Below, in pieces: positions 32,686-41,341 of a stretch of DNA of 56,677 nt. The notes under the pieces were generated by a model, which saw nothing but the letters and a program-made list of their open reading frames with translations, ran no database searches and was not told the DNA's origin. Position numbers and translations under genes: made by a program. The stretch is taken from NCBI GenBank assembly GCA_040830545.1, contig JBFOMB010000113.1:1-56677 (forward strand), given 5' to 3'. Source of the DNA: HXMU1420-2 sp040830545. GTDB lineage: Bacteria; Pseudomonadota; Alphaproteobacteria; Rhodobacterales; Rhodobacteraceae. The first letter of the stretch is position 1; every line of letters begins with the position of its first letter.

Positions 32686-33936
32686 TCATGCGGCCTCTCC
32701 GGCCTGTGTTTCCTGCTGGTCTGGAGCGTGACGGTTGATGTCCGTGTGAGGGAAGAATTCAGCCCAGACGTGCCAGAACAGGCCGGGTTTGACATCCGGC
32801 GAGCGTTTCAGTTTTCCGTCCGGTGTATTGCCGAACACGTCGACCTCGTGCACCTGTTGGCCTGTGTCATTGTTCCAGACATTGACAGACTCGTGTTGCG
32901 GGTCCCATGCCACGGTCAGCGGCTGACCACCCACAATGGCATTCACCACATTACCCTGCGACACCAGAAAATCATCCGTCCAACAGGTTGCGTCCGATCC
33001 GATATTCACACCCCAGACATAGGTTTTTGTCGGCAGCCGGGGGTCAATCGGCCGCTCCAGATTCTGCATGATGGGCCGTGCCTCGGTGTGGTGCTTCTGG
33101 ATCGTGGCGGTAAAGGCCAGCTCCATTCCGAAATCCAGGAGGAACAGCAGTGGGTTGGAGGACGGCTTGTTCAGGAACACGGTGCCGTCGGGATAAGCCC
33201 GCTGAAACCCGCGAAATGTCATGCGGAAGGTGGGCCAGGGCTGCATCACCAGTGTCGGGCGCAGGGGACAGGCGGGGCCATCCGCTGACCCATCCTGATC
33301 CTTTGCACGGAAACCGTAGATCTGCTGCAAAGGCTCGCCCGTTGCGTTGTCGCGCAGGACAAGGTTGTTGCCGTGTTGTGCCAACACCTCCAGATCAACC
33401 TCTTGATCCTCCACCACAGGCACATAACCCAAGCCTAGGTTGGCAATCGCGCAAAATGTCATCACGACGTTCTCGCCCTCCAATCCGTCTGGCGATCCGG
33501 CCAGATGCGGACGCATGATTTGCGCCTGCGGATGCGCGCGCGCAACGCCGTCCTTCTCGACAACAATCACCTGATGGGTCGGGCTGACAAACTCTTGGGC
33601 CTCTTCGATGCTATAGTAGCGGGCCGTGTTTTTCTGGTTCCTCAGCCCCAGATGCACGTAGATCCATGTGAAGGCATACAGGAACAGAGCCACCAGCGTG
33701 CCGACCCAGAACACCCAACCCGGCGCGACACCGGTCAACAGCTGCAGGCTCGCGGCAACCACCCAGGCCGCGACGCCCACCGCCATGAACCGGTATTCGT
33801 TGCGAATGAACCGGTCCACATTCGCGCGTTTGGTTTTCATGACCAGCTGCGGGATGTCCCCCAGATCACGGAAGTAGAGCAGCGCAATACCCACCGTGAT
33901 GAAGAGGCAGAGATAGAAGAGTAGGGTAACAAACAT
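32686..33936 (-). CDS. DUF3179 membrane protein
   Basis: A 416-residue protein. Three hydrophobic segments lie near residues 3-22, 50-68 and 75-97, followed by a large DUF3179 domain (about 120-400) with motifs such as GVARAHPQAQIMRPH, VMTFCAIANLGLGYVP and DVFGNTPDG. DUF3179 proteins are widespread in marine bacteria; no biochemical role is established as far as I know. Cys residues in TFCAI and in the DATCWTDD stretch could be functional. It lies nine bases after sulfatase copy 2, between it and the barrel protein, so it is probably part of the same envelope process. Confidence 0.88.
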   Translation of the reverse strand: MFVTLLFYLCLFITVGIALLYFRDLGDIPQLVMKTKRANVDRFIRNEYRFMAVGVAAWVVAASLQLLTGVAPGWVFWVGTLVALFLYAFTWIYVHLGLRNQKNTARYYSIEEAQEFVSPTHQVIVVEKDGVARAHPQAQIMRPHLAGSPDGLEGENVVMTFCAIANLGLGYVPVVEDQEVDLEVLAQHGNNLVLRDNATGEPLQQIYGFRAKDQDGSADGPACPLRPTLVMQPWPTFRMTFRGFQRAYPDGTVFLNKPSSNPLLFLLDFGMELAFTATIQKHHTEARPIMQNLERPIDPRLPTKTYVWGVNIGSDATCWTDDFLVSQGNVVNAIVGGQPLTVAWDPQHESVNVWNNDTGQQVHEVDVFGNTPDGKLKRSPDVKPGLFWHVWAEFFPHTDINRHAPDQQETQAGEAA

Positions 33937-33945
33937 CTCTCACAC

Positions 33946-35631
33946 CTACTGTTTGGGCGACTGCACCTTGACGAGAAACGCGTTCACGGCTGCCTGACTT
34001 TCCGGGCGAATGTTCTCGATCCCCTCGTAAGGCACACCGCGAGCAGGCGGCACATCCGGGTACATTTCCTTCCGCGCCATGTGACGTCCCAGGATGCGCA
34101 CGAATTCCTGTCCGCCCCAGGCCCCGACCTCGGTCGAGACCGAGTATTCCTCGCGCGTGTCACGGTAGAGATCGAAGAATTTCGCCGCGATGGGGTTCTT
34201 GCCCGGCGGAGGCAGGACAAGTTTCAGTTGGTCCTTCACAACCGCTTCGGGTTTCTTGTCCGAATAGATGATCACGTGATCCCGCCGCGATTTGGTTTCA
34301 TCCGAAAACAGCAGAGCCGCAGACTGATCCACACCGTCAATCAGGCGATCACGCGGAATGAACTCCTCGGCCCCTGCAAAACGTGACAGGGTCGTGAACA
34401 GGTCGGACACGTGGATGATGCTGTTTAGCAAACCATCCGCCTCGATCATGCCGGGCCAGCGAATGAACGCATCCACCCGCACCCCGCCTTCGGTCGTGTC
34501 GGCCTTGCCACCCCGGAAGATCATCGGCGTAAACCCGGATTGCGGTGAATACTTGGTGAAATGGCCGTTGTCGCCCATGACGATGACAATCGTGTTCTCG
34601 GCCAGCCCCAATTCATCAATGCGCACGAACATCTCGCCCAGCCATTGATCCAGCAACTGCATCTTGTCCACGTAAAGCCCGCCATTGGCGCTTTCTGGTC
34701 CGGACCGGCCCGCGCGCGTGTTGTCCAGCGGGATCATCGGCCAGTATTGCAGGAAGAAGGGTGTATCGCCCCCGGCCAGACGATCCAGTTCCTCCATCGT
34801 CTTGTCCTGGAAGGCCTGGTTCATCTCGTCATACTTGGCAGCATTCCACCGCTCGCCGGACTCCATGCGGATTTCCCGGATCGGGCCGCTGGTCTCCCCC
34901 TCAATCACGGTCATCATGGCCGACGCATCCGGGCGGAACCACGCATCCAGCGTGTATTTGTCATCGTAGTCCCGGATCGCGACGGACACCTGCTCCTTGA
35001 TTGCGTCGTCGTTGAAGATCGTCAGTTGCCCCTGCTGGTGCACGGCCATCTGGGCATAGTCGAACCCCTGGTTCATCGCCCAGCTTTCCTGAATATCACC
35101 CATGTGCCATTTCCCGACGTGGCTGGTTGCGTAACCGGCCTGTTTCAGCACCTCGGCCAGCGTAACCTCGTCCCCCGGCAGACCTTCGCCCGCGATGTCC
35201 ACCTGCGTGTTGCCCATGCCCATGCGTACGGGCAGGCGTCCGGTCATCTGCGCGACCCGCGTCGGCGTGCAGGAGGGTTCCGTGTACATGCGCACCATGC
35301 GCATCGCCTCGTCAGAAAAGGCGTTGATGTTGGGCGTTTCATAGCCCCGGATCGCGTTCAATTCCGGGATGCCCATGTCGCCAAACCCCAGATCGTCGAT
35401 CAGAACACTGATGATATTGGGCGCGTCACCCCCGTTTTTGTCCCGAAATGCAGTGAGCGCCGCATCAACCGCCTGATCATCTTCGCTCCACTGCGCCTCG
35501 TGCTGGGCCTTTAGGATGTAATACTCTGCATCATGAATGATCGGCCTGTCCTGTGCAGCGACCTCCATCGGCACGGCAAACAGCCCGGCAGCGGTGACAA
35601 TGCCTGCGGCCCAATTCAACCTAATCCCCAT
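33946..35631 (-). CDS. Exported sulfatase (formylglycine type), copy 2
   Basis: A 561-residue sulfatase with signal peptide 1-26. The site residues are Asp79-Asp80 (LIDDLGFGD), formylglycine precursor Cys121 in SCTPTR, HVGKWH (171-176) and the canonical GDNGH (353-357), so the active site is complete. It shares with copy 1 an N-terminal segment (IIHDAEYYILKAQ), the spacing of motifs, and a C-terminal VPYEGIENIRPES against TPYEGIANLRPES, showing common origin. The two are otherwise well diverged, so they may act on different sulfate groups of one substrate. Its start overlaps the small gene upstream by 11 bases. It is followed by DUF3179 and the barrel gene. Confidence 0.95.
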   Translation of the reverse strand: MGIRLNWAAGIVTAAGLFAVPMEVAAQDRPIIHDAEYYILKAQHEAQWSEDDQAVDAALTAFRDKNGGDAPNIISVLIDDLGFGDMGIPELNAIRGYETPNINAFSDEAMRMVRMYTEPSCTPTRVAQMTGRLPVRMGMGNTQVDIAGEGLPGDEVTLAEVLKQAGYATSHVGKWHMGDIQESWAMNQGFDYAQMAVHQQGQLTIFNDDAIKEQVSVAIRDYDDKYTLDAWFRPDASAMMTVIEGETSGPIREIRMESGERWNAAKYDEMNQAFQDKTMEELDRLAGGDTPFFLQYWPMIPLDNTRAGRSGPESANGGLYVDKMQLLDQWLGEMFVRIDELGLAENTIVIVMGDNGHFTKYSPQSGFTPMIFRGGKADTTEGGVRVDAFIRWPGMIEADGLLNSIIHVSDLFTTLSRFAGAEEFIPRDRLIDGVDQSAALLFSDETKSRRDHVIIYSDKKPEAVVKDQLKLVLPPPGKNPIAAKFFDLYRDTREEYSVSTEVGAWGGQEFVRILGRHMARKEMYPDVPPARGVPYEGIENIRPESQAAVNAFLVKVQSPKQ

Positions 35632-35845
35632 TTTTCTTTTGCCCCTTTTGCAATTCAGTTTTCATGGCGTTCTGCAGCAGCACGTGGCATGCTGCGGAAA
35701 TCGACAGCCCGTTGACCCGCGCGAAGTCGCTCAATTGGCGATGCTCGGCCTGCGTGACAAAGGTCACGACTCGTTGAGAGCGCACCAAGTGTTCCGGCGC
35801 GGGCGGTCGTCCAAGTGGTTTGGTTGCGTTCGTCGCAGTGGTCAT
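35621..35845 (-). CDS. Small ribbon-helix-helix-like protein
   Basis: A 74-residue basic protein. A strand (QRVVTFVTQAEHRQLSDFAR) followed by a turn and helix (NGLSISAACHVLLQNAM) is the layout of a ribbon-helix-helix DNA-binding domain, seen in Arc/MetJ-type repressors and small mobilisation-type proteins; this is by eye. The N-terminal GRPPAPEH looks like an AT-hook-like element. It is the first gene of the sulfatase 2 operon and overlaps the sulfatase start by 11 bases. Its start lies 57 bases from the divergent AraC gene, so autorepression or control of the shared promoter is plausible. Confidence 0.7.
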   Translation of the reverse strand: MTTATNATKPLGRPPAPEHLVRSQRVVTFVTQAEHRQLSDFARVNGLSISAACHVLLQNAMKTELQKGQKKNGD

Positions 35846-35902
35846 GTCCCGACCTCCGACAAATCTGGTTTCACTTTACCGGCAAATTATTGAGGTCTGA
35901 AA

Positions 35903-36871
35903 ATGGACCACATCGAAAATTCGCCAGTTTTGGCTGACGGCCCGCAACCGGGTGAGGTTCCGGTCATGATGGCCGACCTGCCGGACCCGAACGACATAGG
36001 TGTGTTGACCCCCTGGCAGGTCGATTTCCGCCAATTGGAACCGGGCGCGTTGTCCACCCGCATCGTCATGCGGGGGAGTGAGACGGTCACATTGACCAGC
36101 CTCAACCTGTCTCACCGTGTGCATCAACGCGGTGTGCCGCCTTCGGGATGGATGACCTTTGGCATTGCCGCGCATGACAGGTTGGCCTCATGGCAAGGCC
36201 GCAGCGTGACACCGCAATCCCTGCTGTCATTTGGTGCTCAGGTTGAATTCGACAGCGTCAGCGAGGCCGGGTTTTCTGGCAAGGTGCTGTCCTTTCGCGC
36301 TGATCGGGTGGAGCGTCTGGCGGCGCAGGCAGGATTTGACCTGCCGGACCTGTCCACCCTGACGGAACAGTTCCGGGCCGAGGATGAACTGCCACGTTGG
36401 CGGGAACTGGACCAGCTGTTCAGCACCGCGCTGATGGATCAAACCTCGGAATGGTCCACCGACACCGAAGAGGCATTGATGCTGGACACGCTCGCCGTGT
36501 TGCTGGGCGGCAAGCGTCACGCCGACAAAAGCAGTCCGCGCACGAGGCAGAAGGTATCTAACCGTGCCATCGACATCATGCGCGCCAATCTGGAAGACCC
36601 GGTGTCGATCTCGGACCTTTGCCAGTTGTGTGGTGCGTCCTGGCGCACTTTGGAACGTGCGTTCAAGGAACGGTTCGGTCTGGGGCCAAAGGCGTATTAC
36701 TTGCGTCTGCGCCTGTCCGCCGCACGACGGGCGTTGATGCAGGCCGCACCCACCGACAAAGTGGCGGATGCTGCCCACCAGTTCGGGTTCTGGCACATGG
36801 GGCAATTTGCGCAGGACTATCGCCAATTTTTCGGTCAACTCCCATCTGAAACGATGGGAGAGCGGGCCTGA
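35903..36871 (+). CDS. AraC-family transcriptional regulator beside the sulfatase operon
   Basis: A 322-residue regulator. The N-terminal 210 residues are a sensor domain that resembles AraC proteins such as EutR/OruR in layout but has no named ligand. The AraC domain covers about 215-318: VSISDLCQLCGASWRTLERA is the first helix-turn-helix and KVADAAHQFGFWHMGQFAQD the second, ending in F-F-G-Q-L-P-S-E. GAGGT seven bases before the ATG fixes the start. It is divergent from the operon of the ribbon-helix-helix protein, sulfatase 2, DUF3179 and the barrel protein, so it is the likely activator of that operon, by the usual arrangement for AraC regulators. Confidence 0.9.
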   Translation: MDHIENSPVLADGPQPGEVPVMMADLPDPNDIGVLTPWQVDFRQLEPGALSTRIVMRGSETVTLTSLNLSHRVHQRGVPPSGWMTFGIAAHDRLASWQGRSVTPQSLLSFGAQVEFDSVSEAGFSGKVLSFRADRVERLAAQAGFDLPDLSTLTEQFRAEDELPRWRELDQLFSTALMDQTSEWSTDTEEALMLDTLAVLLGGKRHADKSSPRTRQKVSNRAIDIMRANLEDPVSISDLCQLCGASWRTLERAFKERFGLGPKAYYLRLRLSAARRALMQAAPTDKVADAAHQFGFWHMGQFAQDYRQFFGQLPSETMGERA

Positions 36872-36992
36872 GCCCGAGCGCAAACGCGTCGTCACTCCGA
36901 GCGAATATGGCAAAACCCACCCGCCGGGCTTGCCCCTATGGCCCTCTTGGCCTTAGGTGCGTCAGCGCCATCACCAGAGCCGAGGGTTTCAC

Positions 36993-37883
36993 ATGATACA
37001 GTCCATGACCGCTTTTGCCTCGGCGCGTGGAGATACCGCGCCGTGGAACTGGGTCTGGGAAATGCGCAGCGTCAATGCGCGTGGGCTGGACCTGCGTCTG
37101 CGTGTGCCCGACTGGCTCGAAGGTTTGGAGGCAGGCGCGCGGGCGGATCTGTCCAAGGCGCTGACGCGTGGCTCGGTCACCGTATCCCTGCGCATTGGCC
37201 GCGATGATGTCGCGCAGCCGATGGCAATCAATGAGGCATCACTGGATGCGGTTCTGACCGCGCTGGAAGAGGTCGAAAACCGCGCCATGGCTCGCGGTAT
37301 CACGCTGGCCCCGTCGCGCGCGTCAGACCTGTTGCAACATCGCGGCGTGCTGGAGGCCGGGTCAGGGGACGAAGACACGGCCCCGCTTGTTGCCGCCCTG
37401 CGCAAACAGTTGGGCGAGGTTTTGAACGACTTCCTGACCATGCGACGGCGCGAAGGGGAGGCCTTGGCCACAATCCTGTCTGACCAGCTGACGCAGGTTG
37501 AAACACTGACCGAGCAAGCAGCGGAAACCGCTCTGGCCCGCAAAGACGCGGTACGGCAGACCTTGCAGGACAACCTGGCGCTTATTCTGGATGGGACAGG
37601 CGAGGCTGACGCCGACCGGGTCGCGCAGGAACTCGCTCTGTTGGCGGTAAAGGCGGACGTGACCGAAGAAATCGACCGGTTGAAAGCACATGTTGCCGCC
37701 GCACGGGACTTGCTGGCGACAGGCGGTGCCGTCGGGCGCAAGCTGGATTTCCTGATGCAGGAGTTCAACCGCGAAGCAAACACCCTGTGTTCCAAGGCGC
37801 AGAACCGCGATCTGACCGCCATCGGCCTGGAGCTGAAGGCGGTGATCGACCAGATGCGCGAACAAGTACAGAATGTGGAGTGA
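36993..37883 (+). CDS. YicC/YloC-family endoribonuclease
   Basis: A 296-residue YicC-family protein. The N-terminal part opens MIQSMTAFASARGD (the family motif S-M-T-A/G-F/Y) followed by EMRSVNARGLDLRLRVP; the C-terminal DUF1732 part includes the conserved E-I-D-R-L-K and GRKLDFLMQEFNREANTLCSKAQN. Family members are reported endoribonucleases affecting small RNA turnover. The start at 36993 gives the family N-terminus; the frame opens 12 codons earlier without support. gmk follows at eight bases, a widely conserved pairing. Confidence 0.95.
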   Translation: MIQSMTAFASARGDTAPWNWVWEMRSVNARGLDLRLRVPDWLEGLEAGARADLSKALTRGSVTVSLRIGRDDVAQPMAINEASLDAVLTALEEVENRAMARGITLAPSRASDLLQHRGVLEAGSGDEDTAPLVAALRKQLGEVLNDFLTMRRREGEALATILSDQLTQVETLTEQAAETALARKDAVRQTLQDNLALILDGTGEADADRVAQELALLAVKADVTEEIDRLKAHVAAARDLLATGGAVGRKLDFLMQEFNREANTLCSKAQNRDLTAIGLELKAVIDQMREQVQNVE

Positions 37884-37891
37884 ATGATCCC

Positions 37892-38533
37892 ATGACCGAC
37901 CGGCGCGGATTGCTGATCATCCTGTCATCGCCCTCGGGCGCGGGAAAATCGACCCTGGCCGGGCGGCTGCGGGACTGGGACCCGGACATTTCGTTTTCCG
38001 TTTCTGCGACCACGCGCGCGGCGCGTCCGGGTGAGGTCGATGGCCAGCACTACCACTTCATCTCGCAGAACGATTTCAAATCGCAGGTCGCCTCGGACGG
38101 AATGTTGGAGCACGCCCACGTCTTCGGCAACTTCTATGGCTCCCCACGCGCCCCGGTCGAAGAGGCCATTGGCCGGGGGCAGGATGTGCTGTTTGATATC
38201 GACTGGCAGGGGGCACAGCAAATCCGCAACTCGGTCTTGGGGCAGCACACACTGTCGATCTTCCTGCTTCCTCCCAGCATCGCAGAACTCCGCCGCCGCC
38301 TGATCAGTCGGGGGCAGGATGACGACGACACCATCGCGCGCCGCATGCAGAAAAGCTGGGACGAGATCAGCCACTGGGGCAGCTACGACTATGTCCTGGT
38401 GAACACCGATCTGGACGCAACCGAGGCGCAGCTTAAAACCATCATCAGCGCCACCCGCCTGCGCCGCATTCAACAGCCCGCGCTGACCGAACAGGTGCGC
38501 GCGCTGCAATCCGAATTCGAGGAACAGTCATGA
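37892..38533 (+). CDS. gmk: Guanylate kinase
   Basis: A 213-residue kinase converting GMP to GDP. The P-loop is SSPSGAGKST (12-21), followed by SVSATTRAARPGEVDGQHYHF, the GMP-binding region, and the lid with R-R-L-x-x-R-G-Q-D. Length is normal. The ATG at 37892 is preferred over the out-of-frame ATG at 37884. Its stop overlaps the gamma-carbonic anhydrase start as ATGA. Confidence 0.98.
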   Translation: MTDRRGLLIILSSPSGAGKSTLAGRLRDWDPDISFSVSATTRAARPGEVDGQHYHFISQNDFKSQVASDGMLEHAHVFGNFYGSPRAPVEEAIGRGQDVLFDIDWQGAQQIRNSVLGQHTLSIFLLPPSIAELRRRLISRGQDDDDTIARRMQKSWDEISHWGSYDYVLVNTDLDATEAQLKTIISATRLRRIQQPALTEQVRALQSEFEEQS

Positions 38534-39054
38534 CCATCTACGCTTTGGGCGATCATCATCCGCAAATTCACGCTGACACCTGGGTTGCGCCCGACGCCAA
38601 CCTGATCGGTCAGGTTGTGATGGAAGAAGGGTCGTCCGTTTGGTTCGGCTGCACCATCCGCGCGGATCACGAAGAAATCCGCATCGGCAAAGGATCAAAC
38701 GTGCAGGAAAACTGCGTCATGCATATCGACGCTGGTTTCCCACTGACTATCGGGGAAAACTGCACCATCGGGCACAAGGCGATGCTGCATGGCTGCACGA
38801 TTGGCGACAATTCCCTGATCGGCATGGGCGCGACCGTGCTGAACGGCGCGAAGATCGGCAAAAATTGCCTGATCGGGGCCGGGGCGCTGGTGACCGAGGG
38901 CAAGGAAATCCCGGACGGCTCCATGGTGCTGGGTTCGCCGGGCAAGGTGGTCAAGGAACTGGACGAGGCCATGCATCAACGTCTGACCATGTCAGCGCTG
39001 CACTATCAGGAAAACATGCGCCGGTTCCGCGACACGATGAAAGTCGTCGGCTAA
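38530..39054 (+). CDS. Gamma-carbonic anhydrase family protein
   Basis: A 174-residue left-handed beta-helix protein made of hexapeptide repeats (IGKGSN, IGENCT, IGDNSL, IGKNCL). The three zinc-ligand histidines of the family are present in RADHEEI, the VMHIDAG region and TIGHKAMLHGC. Members include true carbonic anhydrases and proteins of unknown activity (YrdA/PaaY-like). One catalytic glutamate of the archetype Cam enzyme is in an acidic loop that is short here, so activity is uncertain. It overlaps gmk by four bases and the next gene by one (TAATG). Confidence 0.9.
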   Translation: MTIYALGDHHPQIHADTWVAPDANLIGQVVMEEGSSVWFGCTIRADHEEIRIGKGSNVQENCVMHIDAGFPLTIGENCTIGHKAMLHGCTIGDNSLIGMGATVLNGAKIGKNCLIGAGALVTEGKEIPDGSMVLGSPGKVVKELDEAMHQRLTMSALHYQENMRRFRDTMKVVG

Positions 39055-40244
39055 TGCGCAATTCCCGTGGTTCCCTGATCCGGCCCGTGCCATTGCCCGA
39101 CAGCGCCAGTTGGCCGGTGGTCACACCCCTGTCGCCTTCGGTGGTTTATGCCAGCGAAACGCCCGACGCGCTGGACGCGCAGTATGAGGGTGCAGTCCAC
39201 GGCTACACTTATTCGCGCGAGGGTCACCCGAACGCGGACGTCATCGCCGCGCGGCTCGACGCGATGGAAGGGGCTGAGGGCGGCGTTGTCACCGCATCCG
39301 GCATGGCGGCGGTCACGGCGGTCCTGATGGGACTGCTGCAATCGGGTGATCACGTGATCGGCGGCAATCAGCTATACGGTCGCTCCTTGCGTTTGATGAA
39401 AGAGGATTTGCCGCGTTTGGGCATCTCCACCTCGCTCGCGGACCCCGGTGATGTAGAGGCCGTGCGCACCGCGATCCGGCCTGAAACGAGGATGATCCTG
39501 GTCGAGGTTGTGTCGAATCCCACCTTGCGGGTCGCGGACATTCAGGGGCTGGCGGCACTGTGCAAAGAGGCGGGGATTCTCTTTGTTGTCGACAACACCT
39601 TCACCACGCCCCGTGCGATCCGGCCCATGGAGCATGGCGCGGATATCGTCATCCACTCGATCACGAAACTGCTGGCGGGGCATTCTGACGTCATGCTGGG
39701 CTATGTTGTCGCCCGCGATCCGGCGCTCAATGACCGCATGCGCGTGTTTTCGGTCACCACCGGCGCAACGCCCAGCCCGTTTGACTGCTGGCTGGGGGAG
39801 CGGGGACTGCTGAGCTTTGATCTGCGGTTCGACCGGGCGCAACAGACGGCGGCGGACCTCGCAGACTACCTTGCAGACTTGCCCGGTGTCCGTCGTGCGG
39901 TATATCCGTTGCGTGCCGACCATCCGGATCAGGCCCGCGCCCAGCAATTGCTGGGCGGGCAGGGCGGCAACATGCTGAGCTTTGAGCTGGACGGTGGGCG
40001 CGAGGCCGCAAACGTCTTTGCCCGCGCTGCGGACGGGCTCAGCTTTGCGCCGACACTGGGTGACGTTGGCACCACGTTGTCGCACCCGGCCTCGTCCTCG
40101 CACCGGGCCCTGACGGTCGCAGAACGCGAGGCTTTGGGCATTTCCGAAGGGTTTTTCCGGGTCTCCGTCGGGTTGGAAGACCCGGACGCGCTCAAGGCCA
40201 TACTGGCAAACGCAATTGCCGAGGCGACGGTCGGGTCTTCCTAA
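39054..40244 (+). CDS. Cystathionine gamma-synthase-type PLP enzyme
   Basis: A 396-residue enzyme of the Cys/Met metabolism PLP family (fold type I). Key features are YTYSREGHPNADVIAARL, ASGMAAVTAVLMGLLQSGDH, DNTFTTPRAIRPMEHGADIV and the PLP-lysine in HSITKLLAGHSDVMLG. The family includes cystathionine gamma-synthase, cystathionine beta/gamma-lyase, methionine gamma-lyase and O-acetylhomoserine sulfhydrylase; sequence alone does not separate them here. The start overlaps the carbonic anhydrase stop (TAATG at 39052-39056). phoR begins 65 bases downstream behind a hairpin. Confidence 0.9.
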   Translation: MRNSRGSLIRPVPLPDSASWPVVTPLSPSVVYASETPDALDAQYEGAVHGYTYSREGHPNADVIAARLDAMEGAEGGVVTASGMAAVTAVLMGLLQSGDHVIGGNQLYGRSLRLMKEDLPRLGISTSLADPGDVEAVRTAIRPETRMILVEVVSNPTLRVADIQGLAALCKEAGILFVVDNTFTTPRAIRPMEHGADIVIHSITKLLAGHSDVMLGYVVARDPALNDRMRVFSVTTGATPSPFDCWLGERGLLSFDLRFDRAQQTAADLADYLADLPGVRRAVYPLRADHPDQARAQQLLGGQGGNMLSFELDGGREAANVFARAADGLSFAPTLGDVGTTLSHPASSSHRALTVAEREALGISEGFFRVSVGLEDPDALKAILANAIAEATVGSS

Positions 40245-40273
40245 CCTTGCGGCAGACCGGTGAGATTCGATAA

Positions 40274-40297
40274 GGGGCGGGGGTCGGTGTCCGCCCC
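40274..40297 (+). terminator. Hairpin between the PLP enzyme gene and phoR
   Basis: GGGGCGG (40274-40280) pairs with CCGCCCC (40291-40297) across a ten-base loop, ending 12 bases before the phoR GTG. There is no T-run, so it may slow read-through or affect phoR translation instead of terminating. Confidence 0.3.
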
Positions 40298-40309
40298 GAG
40301 GCCTGTCCC

Positions 40310-41341
40310 GTGATCGAGTCCATTCTGAACGCCATTCCCTTGCCCGCGGTTCTGATTGATCAGACCGAGCGCATCATCGGTGCCAATCCCGAGGCACGGA
40401 CGTTGCTGGGGCAGCAGATCATCAACCGGCATTTCGCCACGATCCTGCGCCAGCCATCGATGTTTCACGCCATCGAAACCTGCCTGCGCGACCGCAATCC
40501 ACTGACCGCGCGGTTTCAGACCAACGACGGGGCACAGGACACGTCTTATGACGTCACCTGCCGCTATGTGAAGGATATCGGCGCGGTGGAGGCCGGGGCG
40601 GTGCTGGTTTCGTTTGTGGACACGACACATATGGAACAGGCCGGGCAGATGCGGCGGGACTTTGTGGCTAATGTCAGCCACGAGTTGCGCACGCCCCTGA
40701 CGGCGCTGATCGGATTCATCGAAACCCTGCGCGGCCCCGCCCGCGAAGACCCCGCCGCCCGCGACCGGTTCCTGACCATCATGGAAGGTGAAGCGTCGCG
40801 CATGAACCGCCTGATCGCGGACCTCTTGTCGCTGAGCCGGGTGGAGGCCGAAGGCCGCGTGCGACCCACGGGGCAGGTGAACCTAACCCTGATCCTGCAA
40901 AGCATCGTACGCACCCTAACGCACATGGCCGAGCAGACCGGCGCGCAATTGTCCCTGTCCGTCCCTGAAGAAGAGATTGTCGTCATAGGTGACGAAGATC
41001 AGGTGCAGCAGGTGTTCACCAACCTGATCGAAAACGCGATCAAATATGGCGGGGATTGCAAGGTCGACATCATCCTGACCACACAGGACCGCGATCTGGC
41101 CGTGCGCGGACCGTCCGCGCGGGTGCAGGTGATCGACCACGGTCCGGGAATAGATCCGGTGCACCTGCCACGTCTGACCGAACGCTTCTATCGCGGGGAC
41201 GCGCACCGCAGCCGCGCACTGGGAGGCACGGGACTGGGGCTGGCCATCGTCAAACACATCATCAACCGCCATCGCGGACGGCTGCGTGTGGAAAGTGAGT
41301 TGGGGCAGGGATCGGTGTTTACCGTGATTCTGCCCCGCTGA
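40310..41341 (+). CDS. phoR: Phosphate regulon sensor histidine kinase PhoR
   Basis: A 343-residue kinase. Residues 1-110 form a PAS-like domain, then the dimerisation/phosphotransfer domain with His124 in NVSHELRTPLTALIGF, and the ATPase domain with the N box (NLIENAIKY), G1 (DHGPGID) and G2 (GGTGLGLAIVKHI). Unlike E. coli PhoR it has no membrane segment, so it should be cytoplasmic and presumably reads phosphate status through PstSCAB/PhoU. The GTG at 40310 is the only start that keeps the whole PAS domain. It is upstream of pst-phoU-phoB, whose last gene encodes its partner. Confidence 0.93.
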   Translation: MIESILNAIPLPAVLIDQTERIIGANPEARTLLGQQIINRHFATILRQPSMFHAIETCLRDRNPLTARFQTNDGAQDTSYDVTCRYVKDIGAVEAGAVLVSFVDTTHMEQAGQMRRDFVANVSHELRTPLTALIGFIETLRGPAREDPAARDRFLTIMEGEASRMNRLIADLLSLSRVEAEGRVRPTGQVNLTLILQSIVRTLTHMAEQTGAQLSLSVPEEEIVVIGDEDQVQQVFTNLIENAIKYGGDCKVDIILTTQDRDLAVRGPSARVQVIDHGPGIDPVHLPRLTERFYRGDAHRSRALGGTGLGLAIVKHIINRHRGRLRVESELGQGSVFTVILPR

